NCBI GenBank assembly: GCA_040081265.1
Contig: JBEBGV010000015.1
Location: forward strand, 17,360 to 81,359
DNA length: 64,000 bases
Reading direction: 5' to 3'
Source: JBEBGV01 sp040081265
GTDB lineage: Bacteria; Acidobacteriota; Vicinamibacteria; Vicinamibacterales; UBA2999
The stretch's first letter is position 1. The number at the start of each line of letters is the position of its first letter. A program made the translations under genes and the position numbers. Below the pieces are notes generated by a model. It did not search any database. It was not told the origin of the DNA and was given only the letters and a program-made list of their open reading frames with translations. Positions 41,116-49,525 of this stretch are shown one piece after another.

Positions 41116-41124
41116 CTCTCTGGC

Positions 41125-41146
41125 TACCGGTTGCCGGCAACTGGTA
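41125..41146. terminator. Palindrome between convergent genes
   Basis: TACCGGTTGCC/GGCAACTGGTA, 11-bp arms with one mismatch and centre GTTGCCGGCAAC, in the 37-nt gap between the TraB and pirin stops. There is no T-run, so terminator function is tentative. Confidence 0.4.
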
Positions 41147-41152
41147 ACGACA

Positions 41153-41851
41153 TCACGCCAGATCGAAGACCAGCAGCTCGGCGTCTGAAGACGCCGCCAG
41201 ATCGAGCGATGCTTCATCGCTGACAGCAGCGCCGTCCCCCTGTGCCAACTCCGTGCCGTTCAGCGTCACGCCGCCGCGGGCCACCTGCACCCAGGCATGG
41301 CGTCCCGGTCGCAGCGCCAGTTGCGTCGAATCCCCGGCGGCCAGGACACCGGCATACAGATCGACATCTTGATTGATGGCGATGGCGCCGTCCCGCGCAT
41401 CGCGCGAGGCGACAAGCTTGAGACGCCCCTGCTTCTCCGGTGTCTCGAAGCGCTTCTGCTCGTAGCCCGGCTCAATGCCACGCTTCTCCGGCAGAAGCCA
41501 GATCTGGAAGAAGTGCACCGGCTCGTTCGGCGACGGGTTCATCTCGCTGTGCAGCACGCCGGTACCTGCCGACATCCGCTGGACATCTCCAGGCACGATC
41601 ACCGAACTGGTGCCCATCGTGTCCTTGTGCGCCAGCGATCCTTCCATGACATAGGAGAGGATCTCCATGTCACGGTGCGGGTGGGTTGGAAATCCATAAC
41701 CCGGCTTGACGCGATCCTCGTTGATCACCCGAAGCGCACGAAAGCCCATGAACCGCGGGTCGTAGTACTCACCGAATGAGAAGGTATGTCTGCTGTCAAG
41801 CCATCCGAAATCAGCGCGGCCGCGCTCGTCTGCAGGTCTGCGAACAATCAT
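41153..41851 (-). CDS. Pirin-family bicupin (YhhW-like)
   Basis: 232 residues, cytosolic. Cupin 1 has FGWLDSRHTFSFGEYYDP, FRALRVINEDRV, GFPTHPHRDMEILSYVMEG and TGVLHSEMNPS; the metal ligands HPH..E..H are all present. Cupin 2 (about 150-232) is shorter. YhhW-type members have quercetin 2,3-dioxygenase activity in vitro; the physiological role is unclear. It is divergent from the NamZ gene with a 41-nt intergenic region. Confidence 0.92.
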   Translation of the reverse strand: MIVRRPADERGRADFGWLDSRHTFSFGEYYDPRFMGFRALRVINEDRVKPGYGFPTHPHRDMEILSYVMEGSLAHKDTMGTSSVIVPGDVQRMSAGTGVLHSEMNPSPNEPVHFFQIWLLPEKRGIEPGYEQKRFETPEKQGRLKLVASRDARDGAIAINQDVDLYAGVLAAGDSTQLALRPGRHAWVQVARGGVTLNGTELAQGDGAAVSDEASLDLAASSDAELLVFDLA

Positions 41852-41892
41852 GTCCTGATCATATCAATCGTTAGTGCCACAATACGTCTCGC

Positions 41893-43059
41893 ATGAACCA
41901 CGCTGTCCGCCTCGGATCTGACGCCCTCCTCTCCTCCGGGGCGCTCCGCGGGTCACGGGTCGGGGTCGTCTGTAACCATGCCTCCATCGACCAGGGGTTC
42001 GTCCACATCATCGATCGCGTTGCATCGGCCGAACAGGTCACGCTGGCGGCAATTTTCGGGCCGCAGCACGGATTCCGTTCAGACGTGCAGGACAACATGG
42101 TGGAGACACCCCACCGCGAGGACCGCCAATACCGGGTTCCGCTCTATTCCCTGTACAGCGAGACGCGCGAGCCCACCGCCGAGATGCTCCGTGGACTGGA
42201 TGTCCTCCTCATCGACCTGCAGGATGTGGGAGCGCGCATCTACACCTATATCTACACAATGGCCAACTGCCTTCGTGCAGCGGGGCGGCACGGCGTGCCG
42301 GTCATTGTCTGCGATCGTCCCAATCCGATCGGTGACAGCGTTGAAGGCGCGACGCTTACCCCCGGATTCGAATCTTTTGTCGGGCTGTTCCCGATCCCGA
42401 TGCGACACGGCATGACGATGGGTGAACTGGCGCAGCTGTTCAACGCAGAGTTCTCGCTTGGAGCGTCGCTGACGGTCGCTCGCATGGAAGGCTGGCATCG
42501 CCACATGTACGCGGACGACACGGGTCTCCCCTGGGTGATGCCGTCGCCCAACATGCCGACGCTGGATACCGCCATCGTCTACCCGGGCACGGTCCTGTTT
42601 GAAGGCACGATGCTGTCCGAGGGCCGTGGCACGACGCGGCCATTCGAGCTGGTGGGAGCTCCCTGGATTGACGCGGAGACATTTGCTGCGGCGATGAACA
42701 CACTCGAACTTCCCGGAGTGCACTTCAGACCGGCAGCATTCGAACCCACGTTCCAGAAGCACGCGAAATCACTGTGCGGGGGTTGCCAGGTCCACGTCAC
42801 CAACCGCGATCGCTTTCGTCCCGTACTCACCGGGGCAGCGCTGATCTCGACCTTTCGAGGAATGAACCCGCAACAATTCTCGTGGAGGCAGCCGCCGTAC
42901 GAATACGAGCACGAGAAATTGCCGATCGACATTCTCGCTGGATCGGACGTGCTCCGCGGGCAGATCGAGGGCGGGATGCCACCTGCCGACATCGCCGACA
43001 GCTGGCGCGACGATGAGCGGGCGTTCACGATCCGACGAGCGCAGCACCTGCTGTATTAG
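41893..43059 (+). CDS. namZ: DUF1343 / NamZ-like exo-beta-N-acetylmuramidase
   Basis: 388 residues. The family is recognised from LRGSRVGVVCNHASID, FGPQHGFRSDVQDNM, VPLYSLY, LLIDLQDVGARIYTYIYT, ICDRPNPIGG-like CDRPNPIGD, HGMTMGELAQLFN, WVMPSPNMPT and the FEGTMLSEGRGTTRPFE block. B. subtilis NamZ releases N-acetylmuramic acid from peptidoglycan ends. Here no signal peptide is visible, so the enzyme may act in the cytoplasm on recycled muropeptides or be exported otherwise. It is followed with no gap (TAG|ATG) by a polytopic membrane protein. Confidence 0.88.
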   Translation: MNHAVRLGSDALLSSGALRGSRVGVVCNHASIDQGFVHIIDRVASAEQVTLAAIFGPQHGFRSDVQDNMVETPHREDRQYRVPLYSLYSETREPTAEMLRGLDVLLIDLQDVGARIYTYIYTMANCLRAAGRHGVPVIVCDRPNPIGDSVEGATLTPGFESFVGLFPIPMRHGMTMGELAQLFNAEFSLGASLTVARMEGWHRHMYADDTGLPWVMPSPNMPTLDTAIVYPGTVLFEGTMLSEGRGTTRPFELVGAPWIDAETFAAAMNTLELPGVHFRPAAFEPTFQKHAKSLCGGCQVHVTNRDRFRPVLTGAALISTFRGMNPQQFSWRQPPYEYEHEKLPIDILAGSDVLRGQIEGGMPPADIADSWRDDERAFTIRRAQHLLY

Positions 43060-44187
43060 ATGACTGCCTCACCCCCGGCGACACCGGTCACGGCAGGTGC
43101 AAGGCGCCCTTTCTTCGTGAACCTGCCGATTGACGTCGCCATCATGGGCGGGCTGTCGATTGCCCTGTACGTGGTGCTCTGGCTGGTCAACGCCAACGTC
43201 AGGACGAGCACCGTGATCTCGCTCGGCGCCACGCTCGTCTGGATCATCAACTATCCGCACTTCTCGGCAACGAGCCATCGCCTCTACCGCAGCCGGGACA
43301 ACCGACGGCAGTATCCGCTGACCGCATATCTCGTGCCCGTTCTGCTTCTCATCGGCGCCTGGCTCTCTCTGCAGTCACCGACGGGTGTGGCGCCCTACTT
43401 CGTGAAGTTCTTCCAGATCTGGTCGCCGTATCACTTCAGCGGCCAGACGTTCGGCATCGGCATGCTGTACGCCCGACGGGCCGGCGTGTCTCTCAGCCCG
43501 ATCGAACGCACCTGTCTCAGGTGGTTCATCTACAGCACCTACCTGTCACTCATCGCGACCATCGAAACGGGCGTGCGTCAGTACCAGTTCTTCGGCGTCA
43601 CCTATCCCGCGCTGGGCATCCCGGTCGTGCTGAGCCAGATCGCGCTCTATGCGATGTACGCTCTCGGGCTCGCGGTCATCGCCCTGCTGATCGTCAGGCC
43701 ACTTGTCAGGGGGCAGACCGTCGCCTCGATGACATTGCTGCTGGCCACCACCCAGTTCGTGTGGTTCGGGCTTGGCCAGCGACTGCCGTCGTTTGCGGAG
43801 TTCATCCCGGCGTTCCACTCCCTGCAGTACCTGCTGGTGGCGTGGTCAGTGCATCTGAAAGAACGCCTGGATGAGGGAGGGGAAGCCGGGTCGAGGCAGT
43901 TCGTCACCGCACAGTCGGCCGACTGGCTGATGACCAACATGCTGGGAGGCTTTGCCCTCTTCTGGGGCCTGCCGCACGCGGCCAGCTGGATCGGCGGTTA
44001 CGATCTCAACCTCACCACCGCCGTCTTCTTCGCGGCCATCCAGATCCATCACTTCTTCGTGGACGGAGTCATCTGGAAACTGAAGAATCCGCGGGTGCTG
44101 TCGCCGCTCCTGGTCAGTCTGGACGATCTGCTCAAATCGCGGTCCACGGCTCAGGCCAGGCCTGTGATGCCTGGCTCCGGGGTGTAA
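43060..44187 (+). CDS. Polytopic His-rich membrane protein of unknown function
   Basis: 375 residues with about eight hydrophobic helices (IMGGLSIALYVVLWLV, YLVPVLLLIGAWLSL, IPVVLSQIALYAMYALGLAVIALLIV and others). Conserved-looking polar motifs occur at helix ends: NYPHFSATSH, SPYHFSGQTFG, FHSLQYLLVAW and IQIHHFFVDGVIWKLK. The repeated His clusters in the membrane plane suggest metal binding, as in membrane desaturase or carotenoid-oxygenase-like enzymes, but I cannot assign it to either. It sits between the NamZ gene and a small membrane protein in one operon, 0 and 4 nt apart. Confidence 0.75.
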   Translation: MTASPPATPVTAGARRPFFVNLPIDVAIMGGLSIALYVVLWLVNANVRTSTVISLGATLVWIINYPHFSATSHRLYRSRDNRRQYPLTAYLVPVLLLIGAWLSLQSPTGVAPYFVKFFQIWSPYHFSGQTFGIGMLYARRAGVSLSPIERTCLRWFIYSTYLSLIATIETGVRQYQFFGVTYPALGIPVVLSQIALYAMYALGLAVIALLIVRPLVRGQTVASMTLLLATTQFVWFGLGQRLPSFAEFIPAFHSLQYLLVAWSVHLKERLDEGGEAGSRQFVTAQSADWLMTNMLGGFALFWGLPHAASWIGGYDLNLTTAVFFAAIQIHHFFVDGVIWKLKNPRVLSPLLVSLDDLLKSRSTAQARPVMPGSGV

Positions 44188-44191
44188 GACG

Positions 44192-44437
44192 TTGCCCGCG
44201 GCCGATTCAACGACGCTGGCGGTGCTCGCGGTGGTGCTTGCCCTGGCATCGTGGGCGGCGCTGTCACGGAGGGCACGCCGACCGGTGCGGGGGCTCGCGC
44301 TGCTGACGGCGCTGGTGGGCAGCTTCTATCTGTATCTCGTGCTGTCTCCGGCAGCGCCGACCAATGCGGTCGTGTCCATCGGTCTGTTTGTCGGGTCGGC
44401 GATGCTGTTCCGGTTGCTCAGCACATTTGAACAGTAG
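44192..44437 (+). CDS. Small two-helix membrane protein
   Basis: 81 residues starting at TTG 44192. Two or three hydrophobic segments (TTLAVLAVVLALASWAAL, GLALLTALVGSFYLYLVL, AVVSIGLFVGSAMLFRLL) are separated by a basic loop (SRRARRPVRG). It follows the His-rich membrane protein by 4 nt and is probably co-translated. No family recognised. Confidence 0.6.
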   Translation: MPAADSTTLAVLAVVLALASWAALSRRARRPVRGLALLTALVGSFYLYLVLSPAAPTNAVVSIGLFVGSAMLFRLLSTFEQ

Positions 44438-44440
44438 GTG

Positions 44441-45310
44441 TCACGACCTCGTCTTCGCGATCCCAGGCGCCTTCATTTCCTGTGCGGTGGCCGGGGCCAG
44501 GTGGTGCTCGGTCAGGTGCATCTTGAGCAGTTCGAATGCCTCGTTCGGGGAGTCGGCGCGCCTGAGCAGCGACAGGTCCTTCTCGCCAATGGCGCCCCAT
44601 TCCACCATGGGTTCCAGGTTGAGGATGGGATCCCAATATTCGCTGCCGTAGAGAATGATCTGGATCTGCTTGGCAAGCTTCTCGGTCTGCATCAGCGTCA
44701 GGATCTCGAACATCTCGTCGAGGGTGCCGAAGCCACCCGGAAAGATGACCAGCGCCTTCGCGAGATACGCAAACCAGAACTTGCGCATGAAGAAGTAGTG
44801 GAACTCGAAGTGCAGGCCCGAACTGATGTAGGGGTTGGGCCCCTGCTCGAACGGCAGCTTGATGTTGAGCCCGATGGTCTTACCCCCGGCGTCGTGGGCG
44901 CCACGGTTGGCGGCTTCCATGATTCCGGGGCCGCCACCGGAGGTGACGACGAAGCGGTGGTGCGGGCTATCGAGGCTCGTCGTCCACTCCGTCAGGAGAT
45001 GCGCCAGCTGGCGCGCTTCCTCGTAGTAGCGCGACCATTGGACCGCACGCCGACCGCGACTCAGGTGCACTGCCGCGTCGTCATCGGGCCGTTCGCCAAA
45101 GCGCCGTTCCAGACGCTGGAGCGCCATCTCGGCATGTTCGCGACTATGAATGCGCGCCGACCCGAAGAACACCACCGTGTCCTGGATGTTCTCGTTCTTG
45201 AAGCGCCCGAGCGGCTCGAGATACTCGGCCATGATGCGAATCGGCCGTGCTTCATCGCTGTCGAGGAACGCGGGATCAAGGTAGGCCAGTGGCTGGGGAG
45301 CTGCTTTCAT
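44441..45310 (-). CDS. LOG-family Rossmann-fold protein (nucleotide monophosphate nucleosidase-like)
   Basis: 289 residues, cytosolic. TIGR00730/LOG features are VVFFGSARI, FVVTSGGGPGIMEAANRGA, TIGLNIKLPFEQGPN and the signature PGGFGTLDEMFE (PGGxGTxxE). Related enzymes cleave ribose 5'-phosphate from cytokinin or purine/pyrimidine nucleotides (LOG, PpnN). The N-terminal 45 residues are longer than in the minimal LOG proteins. The start is 6 nt after the pyruvate kinase stop on the same strand, so the two are co-transcribed. Confidence 0.88.
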   Translation of the reverse strand: MKAAPQPLAYLDPAFLDSDEARPIRIMAEYLEPLGRFKNENIQDTVVFFGSARIHSREHAEMALQRLERRFGERPDDDAAVHLSRGRRAVQWSRYYEEARQLAHLLTEWTTSLDSPHHRFVVTSGGGPGIMEAANRGAHDAGGKTIGLNIKLPFEQGPNPYISSGLHFEFHYFFMRKFWFAYLAKALVIFPGGFGTLDEMFEILTLMQTEKLAKQIQIILYGSEYWDPILNLEPMVEWGAIGEKDLSLLRRADSPNEAFELLKMHLTEHHLAPATAQEMKAPGIAKTRS

Positions 45311-45316
45311 CGTGTC

Positions 45317-46729
45317 TCAGACGCGCTGGAGTTTCAGGAAGTTTGAGCTGTCGTGTTTGAGATGACGCGAAATGCTCGCCAGCACCACCACCGACCCCCC
45401 GGCGATCGCTCCGCGCTCGACCAGTTCATGCCCGACACGAGCGGCCGTATCGTTGACGTTGTCGCCAAGCACCGTGACGAGCGGGATCACCCCCCACACG
45501 AGGGCCAGGCGACGGGCGATGACCTCGTTCTCGGTCACGGCGTAGATCGGCGCCCGGGGACGCAGCGCCGACAGGATCGTCGCCGTATGCCCGCCCTGCG
45601 TGACCGCGACGATTGCGGACGCATCGCCACGCTGTGCCAGCGTCACGACCGCTTCGCAGATGGCTCGTCCGTGGCCGGCGACGATTCGACTCTCCTCGAG
45701 ATCGACAGGATGCGCCGGTGGCATCTGTTCGGCGTCGCGGATGATGGCATCGAGCGCCTGCACCGCCTTGACCGGATAGGCCCCAGAGGCGGTTTCGCCC
45801 GCCAGCATGATCGCATCAACGCCATCGTCGACGGCGTTGGCCGCGTCGCTGACCTCCGCCCGCGTCGGCCGCGGCTCGACCCGCATCGATTCCAGCACCT
45901 GCGTCGCGAGAATCACCGGGATGCCGAGCGCGCGCGCCCGTCGTGTGATCTCCTTCTGAACGCGTGGCACCTGCTGGAAAGGCAGCTCCAGCCCCAGGTC
46001 ACCCCGCGCCACCATCACCGCATCACAGGCGCGGAGAATCTCGCCGAGGTGCTGCACCGCCTGGGGGCGCTCCAGCTTGGCCACGATTGGGATCGATCCC
46101 GCTCCGGACTCCGCGGCCAGCGCCCGCGCCCGATGAATGTCCTCGGCAGACTGCACGAAACTCAACGCCACCATGTCGACGCCGGCGGCGATGCCGAAGC
46201 GCAGGTCATCCATGTCCTTGGCAGTCAGGCCGGATGCCAGCGTCGCCCCGGGTGCGTTGATGCCCTTGTGTTCGGCCAGGATGCCGCCATCTTCGACACG
46301 AGCCAGAATCTCCGACGCCGATGTCGACACCACCCGGAGCTGAAGGTGGCCATCGTCGAGAAAGAGCGCGTCACCAGCTTTCACCATGCCTGGCAGCTCT
46401 TCGAACGACGTTGAGATCAAGCCGGGCTCGCCGGGAAAATCGCCGACCCTGATGCGCAGCTCGTCGCCGGCGGTCAAGGTCAGTGACTTGCCATCCTTCA
46501 GCGTTCCGGTGCGAATCTTGGGGCCGCTCAGGTCCTGCAGAATGGCGACGGTGCGGCCAGACTGCCTGGCGGCAGCCCGGATCCGCGCAATGACCTCACC
46601 ATGGGTCTGGTGCGTGCCGTGCGAAAAATTCAGTCGGAAGACATCGACGCCAGCGGTCAGCAGTTCTCCGATTGCCACCTCTGAGTTTGAGGCGGGACCG
46701 ACCGTGGCAACGATCTTCGTGTGGCGCAT
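45317..46729 (-). CDS. pyk: Pyruvate kinase
   Basis: About 470 residues. Converts phosphoenolpyruvate + ADP to pyruvate + ATP. Diagnostic segments are RHTKIVATVGPAS, FRLNFSHG, ILQDLSGPKIRTG, FLDDGHLQL, GVDMVALSFVQ, IPIVAKLERPQAV, MVARGDLGLELP (signature with catalytic Lys and metal Glu nearby), VILATQVLESM, PTRAEVSDAANAV and MLAGETASG. The allosteric C-terminal domain is present. ATG at 46729 is preferred over an upstream start at 46864, because the extra 45 residues overlap the divergent gene and are non-conserved in character. Confidence 0.97.
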   Translation of the reverse strand: MRHTKIVATVGPASNSEVAIGELLTAGVDVFRLNFSHGTHQTHGEVIARIRAAARQSGRTVAILQDLSGPKIRTGTLKDGKSLTLTAGDELRIRVGDFPGEPGLISTSFEELPGMVKAGDALFLDDGHLQLRVVSTSASEILARVEDGGILAEHKGINAPGATLASGLTAKDMDDLRFGIAAGVDMVALSFVQSAEDIHRARALAAESGAGSIPIVAKLERPQAVQHLGEILRACDAVMVARGDLGLELPFQQVPRVQKEITRRARALGIPVILATQVLESMRVEPRPTRAEVSDAANAVDDGVDAIMLAGETASGAYPVKAVQALDAIIRDAEQMPPAHPVDLEESRIVAGHGRAICEAVVTLAQRGDASAIVAVTQGGHTATILSALRPRAPIYAVTENEVIARRLALVWGVIPLVTVLGDNVNDTAARVGHELVERGAIAGGSVVVLASISRHLKHDSSNFLKLQRV

Positions 46730-46810
46730 GAGGTGGTCCAAGAGTACAAGGGAAGTCGCAGATGGCACAGGGGAAGTTGCGTTCCCGGTACAATCGGTCA
46801 GTGGCTCCCT

Positions 46811-46987
46811 ATGACCATCGATCAATGGCTCGCCCGCGCTGTCGCTGACCTCGACCGCCGACAACTGTCAGAACTGCGTCCCGTTCTCGAGGCACTGGCC
46901 CGCGCGACCGTCGGCCTTCGCGCTGCGACGTGGAATGCGGATGCCAGCGCGAGAGACGAGCGCCGACCAGCAGGCGATGATCGCTGA
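46811..46987 (+). CDS. Small helical protein upstream of amidase
   Basis: 58 residues starting at ATG 46811. The sequence opens MTIDQWLARAVADLDRRQ, then LSELRPVLEALARATVGLRA, an amphipathic helical protein. A TACAAT -10-like box lies at 46789-46794. Its stop overlaps the amidase start by 11 nt. It is too short and dissimilar to be GatC. Function unknown; the coupling suggests a partner of the amidase. Confidence 0.5.
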   Translation: MTIDQWLARAVADLDRRQLSELRPVLEALARATVGLRAATWNADASARDERRPAGDDR

Positions 46988-48335
46988 CGGTATGTCGATC
47001 GCGTCGGCCGGCCGCGACATCAGGGCGGGACGGACGTCGGCACGCCAGCTGACCGAGCAGTGTCTCGCGGTCATCGCCGCACGCAGTCATCAGCTGAACG
47101 CCTTTATCAGCGTCGCCGCTGACAGCGCCCGCGAGCAGGCTGCGATTGCCGATCGCGAGATGGCCTCCGGCCTCGACCGTGGACCCCTGCACGGGATTCC
47201 TGTCTCGCTGAAGGATCTGATCGATGTCGCCGGGGTTCCGACATCGGCCGCTTCCGGCGTCCGCGCGGGCCACGTGGCCAGCCACGACGCGGTCGTGGTC
47301 ACGAGGCTCCGACAGGCCGGTGCGGTTCTGGTCGGCAAGACCAACCTTCACGAGTTTGCGCTCGGAACCACCAACGAGGACTCGGCCTACGGTCCGGGGC
47401 GTCACCCGCTTGATGACTCCAGGTCCTCGGGGGGATCGTCTGGCGGGTCTGCAATCTCAGTGGCTACCGGCATGGCGTTTGCGTCGGTCGGCACCGATAC
47501 CGGCGGCTCCATCCGGATTCCAGCGGCGGCCTGTGGCGTCGTCGGGCTGAAACCGGCATACGGCGAGATCCCGGTTGACGGGATCGTGCCGCTCAGTTCG
47601 TCACTGGATCACGTGGGCCCATTGTGCCGGACGGCAGAGGACGCGGAACTTGTCTACGACGCTCTGCTCGCATCATCACCATCGAAGCCCGGTGTCAGAC
47701 GACGGCAGGCTCACGAGATCAGACTTGGCGTGCCACGCGCGTATTTCCTCTCGATGATGGACTCCGAGGTTGCGGGCGAGTTCGAGGCCGCCTGCGCCCG
47801 CCTCGCAGACGCCGGCGCCGTCATCCGCGAGGTCACCATCGCACAGACCGAACTCATCGGTGCTGTCTACCTGCACGTCTCCCTTCCGGAGGCAGTCGCC
47901 TACCACGCCGCGACCCTCGAACAGATGCCGGAGCGATACACCCCCGCCGTCAGGGGCAGACTCGAGGCCGGTCGCTATCTCCTGGCGGAGGATTACGTGC
48001 GGGCCCAACGGGGGCGAGTGGAGCTTCGCGCATCGGTCGAAGCCGCGCTCGAGGGCTGCGACGCCCTGCTTCTGCCAACCCTGCCAATTCCAGCCCCAAC
48101 CATCGGTGTTCCAACCATTACCATCGGCGGCAAGGAGGAACTCGTCCGGAACGTCATGCTGCGCCTGACACAGCTTTTCAACATCACGGGACATCCGGCG
48201 ATCGCCATGCCGTGCGGGTCCACACGCGCCGGACTGCCCGTCAGCGCGCAACTCGTCGGACACTCCAACCAGACACCTTCGCTGCTGGCGGTCGCGCGCG
48301 CGCTCGAGCCGCATCTGTCGTTGCCGGCCAACTGA
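46977..48335 (+). CDS. Amidase-signature enzyme, GatA-like
   Basis: About 452 residues. The amidase signature is complete: LKDLIDVAGVPT with catalytic Lys, VGKTNLHEFALG, SSGGSSGGSAISVATG with the cis-Ser, and GTDTGGSIRIPAAACG with the nucleophile Ser, then GLKPAYGEIP. The N-terminal IRAGRTSARQLTEQCL resembles GatA, the glutaminase subunit of Asp/Glu-tRNA amidotransferase. gatB and gatC are not adjacent, so another amide substrate is possible. ATG 46977 is chosen for the overlap with the upstream small gene; ATG 46935 and 46992 are alternatives. Confidence 0.85.
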   Translation: MIADGMSIASAGRDIRAGRTSARQLTEQCLAVIAARSHQLNAFISVAADSAREQAAIADREMASGLDRGPLHGIPVSLKDLIDVAGVPTSAASGVRAGHVASHDAVVVTRLRQAGAVLVGKTNLHEFALGTTNEDSAYGPGRHPLDDSRSSGGSSGGSAISVATGMAFASVGTDTGGSIRIPAAACGVVGLKPAYGEIPVDGIVPLSSSLDHVGPLCRTAEDAELVYDALLASSPSKPGVRRRQAHEIRLGVPRAYFLSMMDSEVAGEFEAACARLADAGAVIREVTIAQTELIGAVYLHVSLPEAVAYHAATLEQMPERYTPAVRGRLEAGRYLLAEDYVRAQRGRVELRASVEAALEGCDALLLPTLPIPAPTIGVPTITIGGKEELVRNVMLRLTQLFNITGHPAIAMPCGSTRAGLPVSAQLVGHSNQTPSLLAVARALEPHLSLPAN

Positions 48336-48348
48336 TGCCCCCTCCTGC

Positions 48349-49386
48349 GTGATCACCCGTCTCTTCCACAACTGGGAGCATCGCCTTGCCTCGGTGAGCA
48401 AGGATCGCGTCGTCCGACCGTTTGAGTGGGGACTGGACTGGCTGCCGCCGTCAGCCCACCTTTCCCGGACGCCGGGCGAGGACGTGGCGTCGTGGGTCGA
48501 GGAAGTGATGGCGGACTCCGAGGCGTTCTTTGCCCTGCCCGCCACTCCGGTATTCAACTTCGACCAGTCCGCAGGACTGCTGACATTCCCGACGCCGCTG
48601 CCCACTCCTCATCCAGTGAACAACGTCGTTCACGCCCGCTGGTTCCCCGCGCCCGACGAGGCGCCAGTCGGTACGCCTGGAGCGCGGCGGGGCCGGGCGG
48701 TCGTCGTCCTGCCTCAATGGAACTCGGATGCCGGCGGCCACATCGGCCTCGCGCGCCTGCTGGCGCGGTTCGGAGTCTCGGCGCTTCGACTGAGCCTGCC
48801 GTATCACGACGCACGGATGCCTCCGGATCTGACGCGTGCCGACTACATCGTGAGCTCGAACATCACGCGTACGGTGCAGGTCTGCCGGCAGGCGGTGCTG
48901 GATGCGCGTGGCGCAGTCGCCTGGCTGGCGGCGCAGGGCTTTGAACGTATCGGTATCCTCGGCACGAGTCTGGGTTCGTGCCTGTCGCTCCTGACGGCAG
49001 CCCACGAGCCTCGCATCCGGGCTCAGGCCCTCAATCACGTGTCACCGTGGTTCGCTGATGTCGTGTGGCGGGGACTGTCGACACGACACGTGCGGGCGGG
49101 TCTCGAGGGCAACGTCGATCTCGACACGTTGCGTTCGTTGTGGAGACCGATCAGTCCGTTCTCGTATCTTGATCGTGTCTCGAACACAGACACCCTGCTC
49201 GTGTACGCGAAGTACGACCTGACGTTCCCGGTCGATCTGTCACGAACCTTGATCGACGAGTTCGAGCGGCGGCGCCTGCCGCACCGCGTGGCGGTGCTGC
49301 CCTGCGGGCACTACAGCACCGGCATGGCCCCGTTCAAGTTCCTCGACGCGTATCTGCTGATTCGCTATCTGCGCAACGCCCTGTGA
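48349..49386 (+). CDS. Cytosolic alpha/beta hydrolase (ABHD18-like)
   Basis: 345 residues starting at GTG 48349, 13 nt after the amidase stop. The hydrolase core shows AVVVLPQWNSDAGGHIGLA, a GILGTSLGSCLSLLTA elbow (nucleophile Ser in GTSLGS), LLVYAKYDLTFP (acid) and VLPCGHYSTGM (catalytic His). There is no signal peptide. The triad is intact, unlike the 9.7-14.7 kb hydrolases. Substrate unknown; a conserved N-terminal helical region precedes the fold. Beyond the stop lies the repeat block 49401-49523. Confidence 0.8.
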   Translation: MITRLFHNWEHRLASVSKDRVVRPFEWGLDWLPPSAHLSRTPGEDVASWVEEVMADSEAFFALPATPVFNFDQSAGLLTFPTPLPTPHPVNNVVHARWFPAPDEAPVGTPGARRGRAVVVLPQWNSDAGGHIGLARLLARFGVSALRLSLPYHDARMPPDLTRADYIVSSNITRTVQVCRQAVLDARGAVAWLAAQGFERIGILGTSLGSCLSLLTAAHEPRIRAQALNHVSPWFADVVWRGLSTRHVRAGLEGNVDLDTLRSLWRPISPFSYLDRVSNTDTLLVYAKYDLTFPVDLSRTLIDEFERRRLPHRVAVLPCGHYSTGMAPFKFLDAYLLIRYLRNAL

Positions 49387-49400
49387 TCGATGGTCTGCAC

Positions 49401-49422
49401 GGCGGGTCCTGCCGGACCCGCC
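49401..49422. repeat. REP-like palindrome, intergenic copy
   Basis: GGCGGGTCC-TGCC-GGACCCGCC followed by CTAC. It has the same arms as the palindromes inside the two kinase genes (2595 and 6235). It lies between the convergent hydrolase and M16 genes. Confidence 0.8.
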
Positions 49423-49444
49423 CTACATGTCGTATGCAGGCCCC

Positions 49445-49523
49445 GTCGTACGTAGGCCGGGTCGGCACGACCCGGCGAGCACAGTGTCGTACGTAGGCCG
49501 GGTCGGCACGACCCGGCGAGCAC
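49445..49523. repeat. Two tandem copies of a 38-bp palindromic unit
   Basis: GTCGTACGTAGG-CCGGGTCGGCACGACCCGG-CGAGCAC occurs at 49445-49482 and 49486-49523 without mismatch (period 41). Each contains a CCGGGTCG/CGACCCGG inverted repeat. It ends 2 nt before the M16 stop codon, so it could act as a bidirectional transcription end or mRNA 3' stabiliser. Confidence 0.8.
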
Positions 49524-49525
49524 AT

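Noticed and set aside
43060..44187. Call as a Brp/Blh-type carotenoid oxygenase or a fatty-acid desaturase
   Set aside because: His clusters are suggestive, but the spacing does not match a signature I can state with confidence.
46977..48335. A gatCAB operon
   Set aside because: No gatB or gatC lies nearby and the small upstream protein does not resemble GatC.
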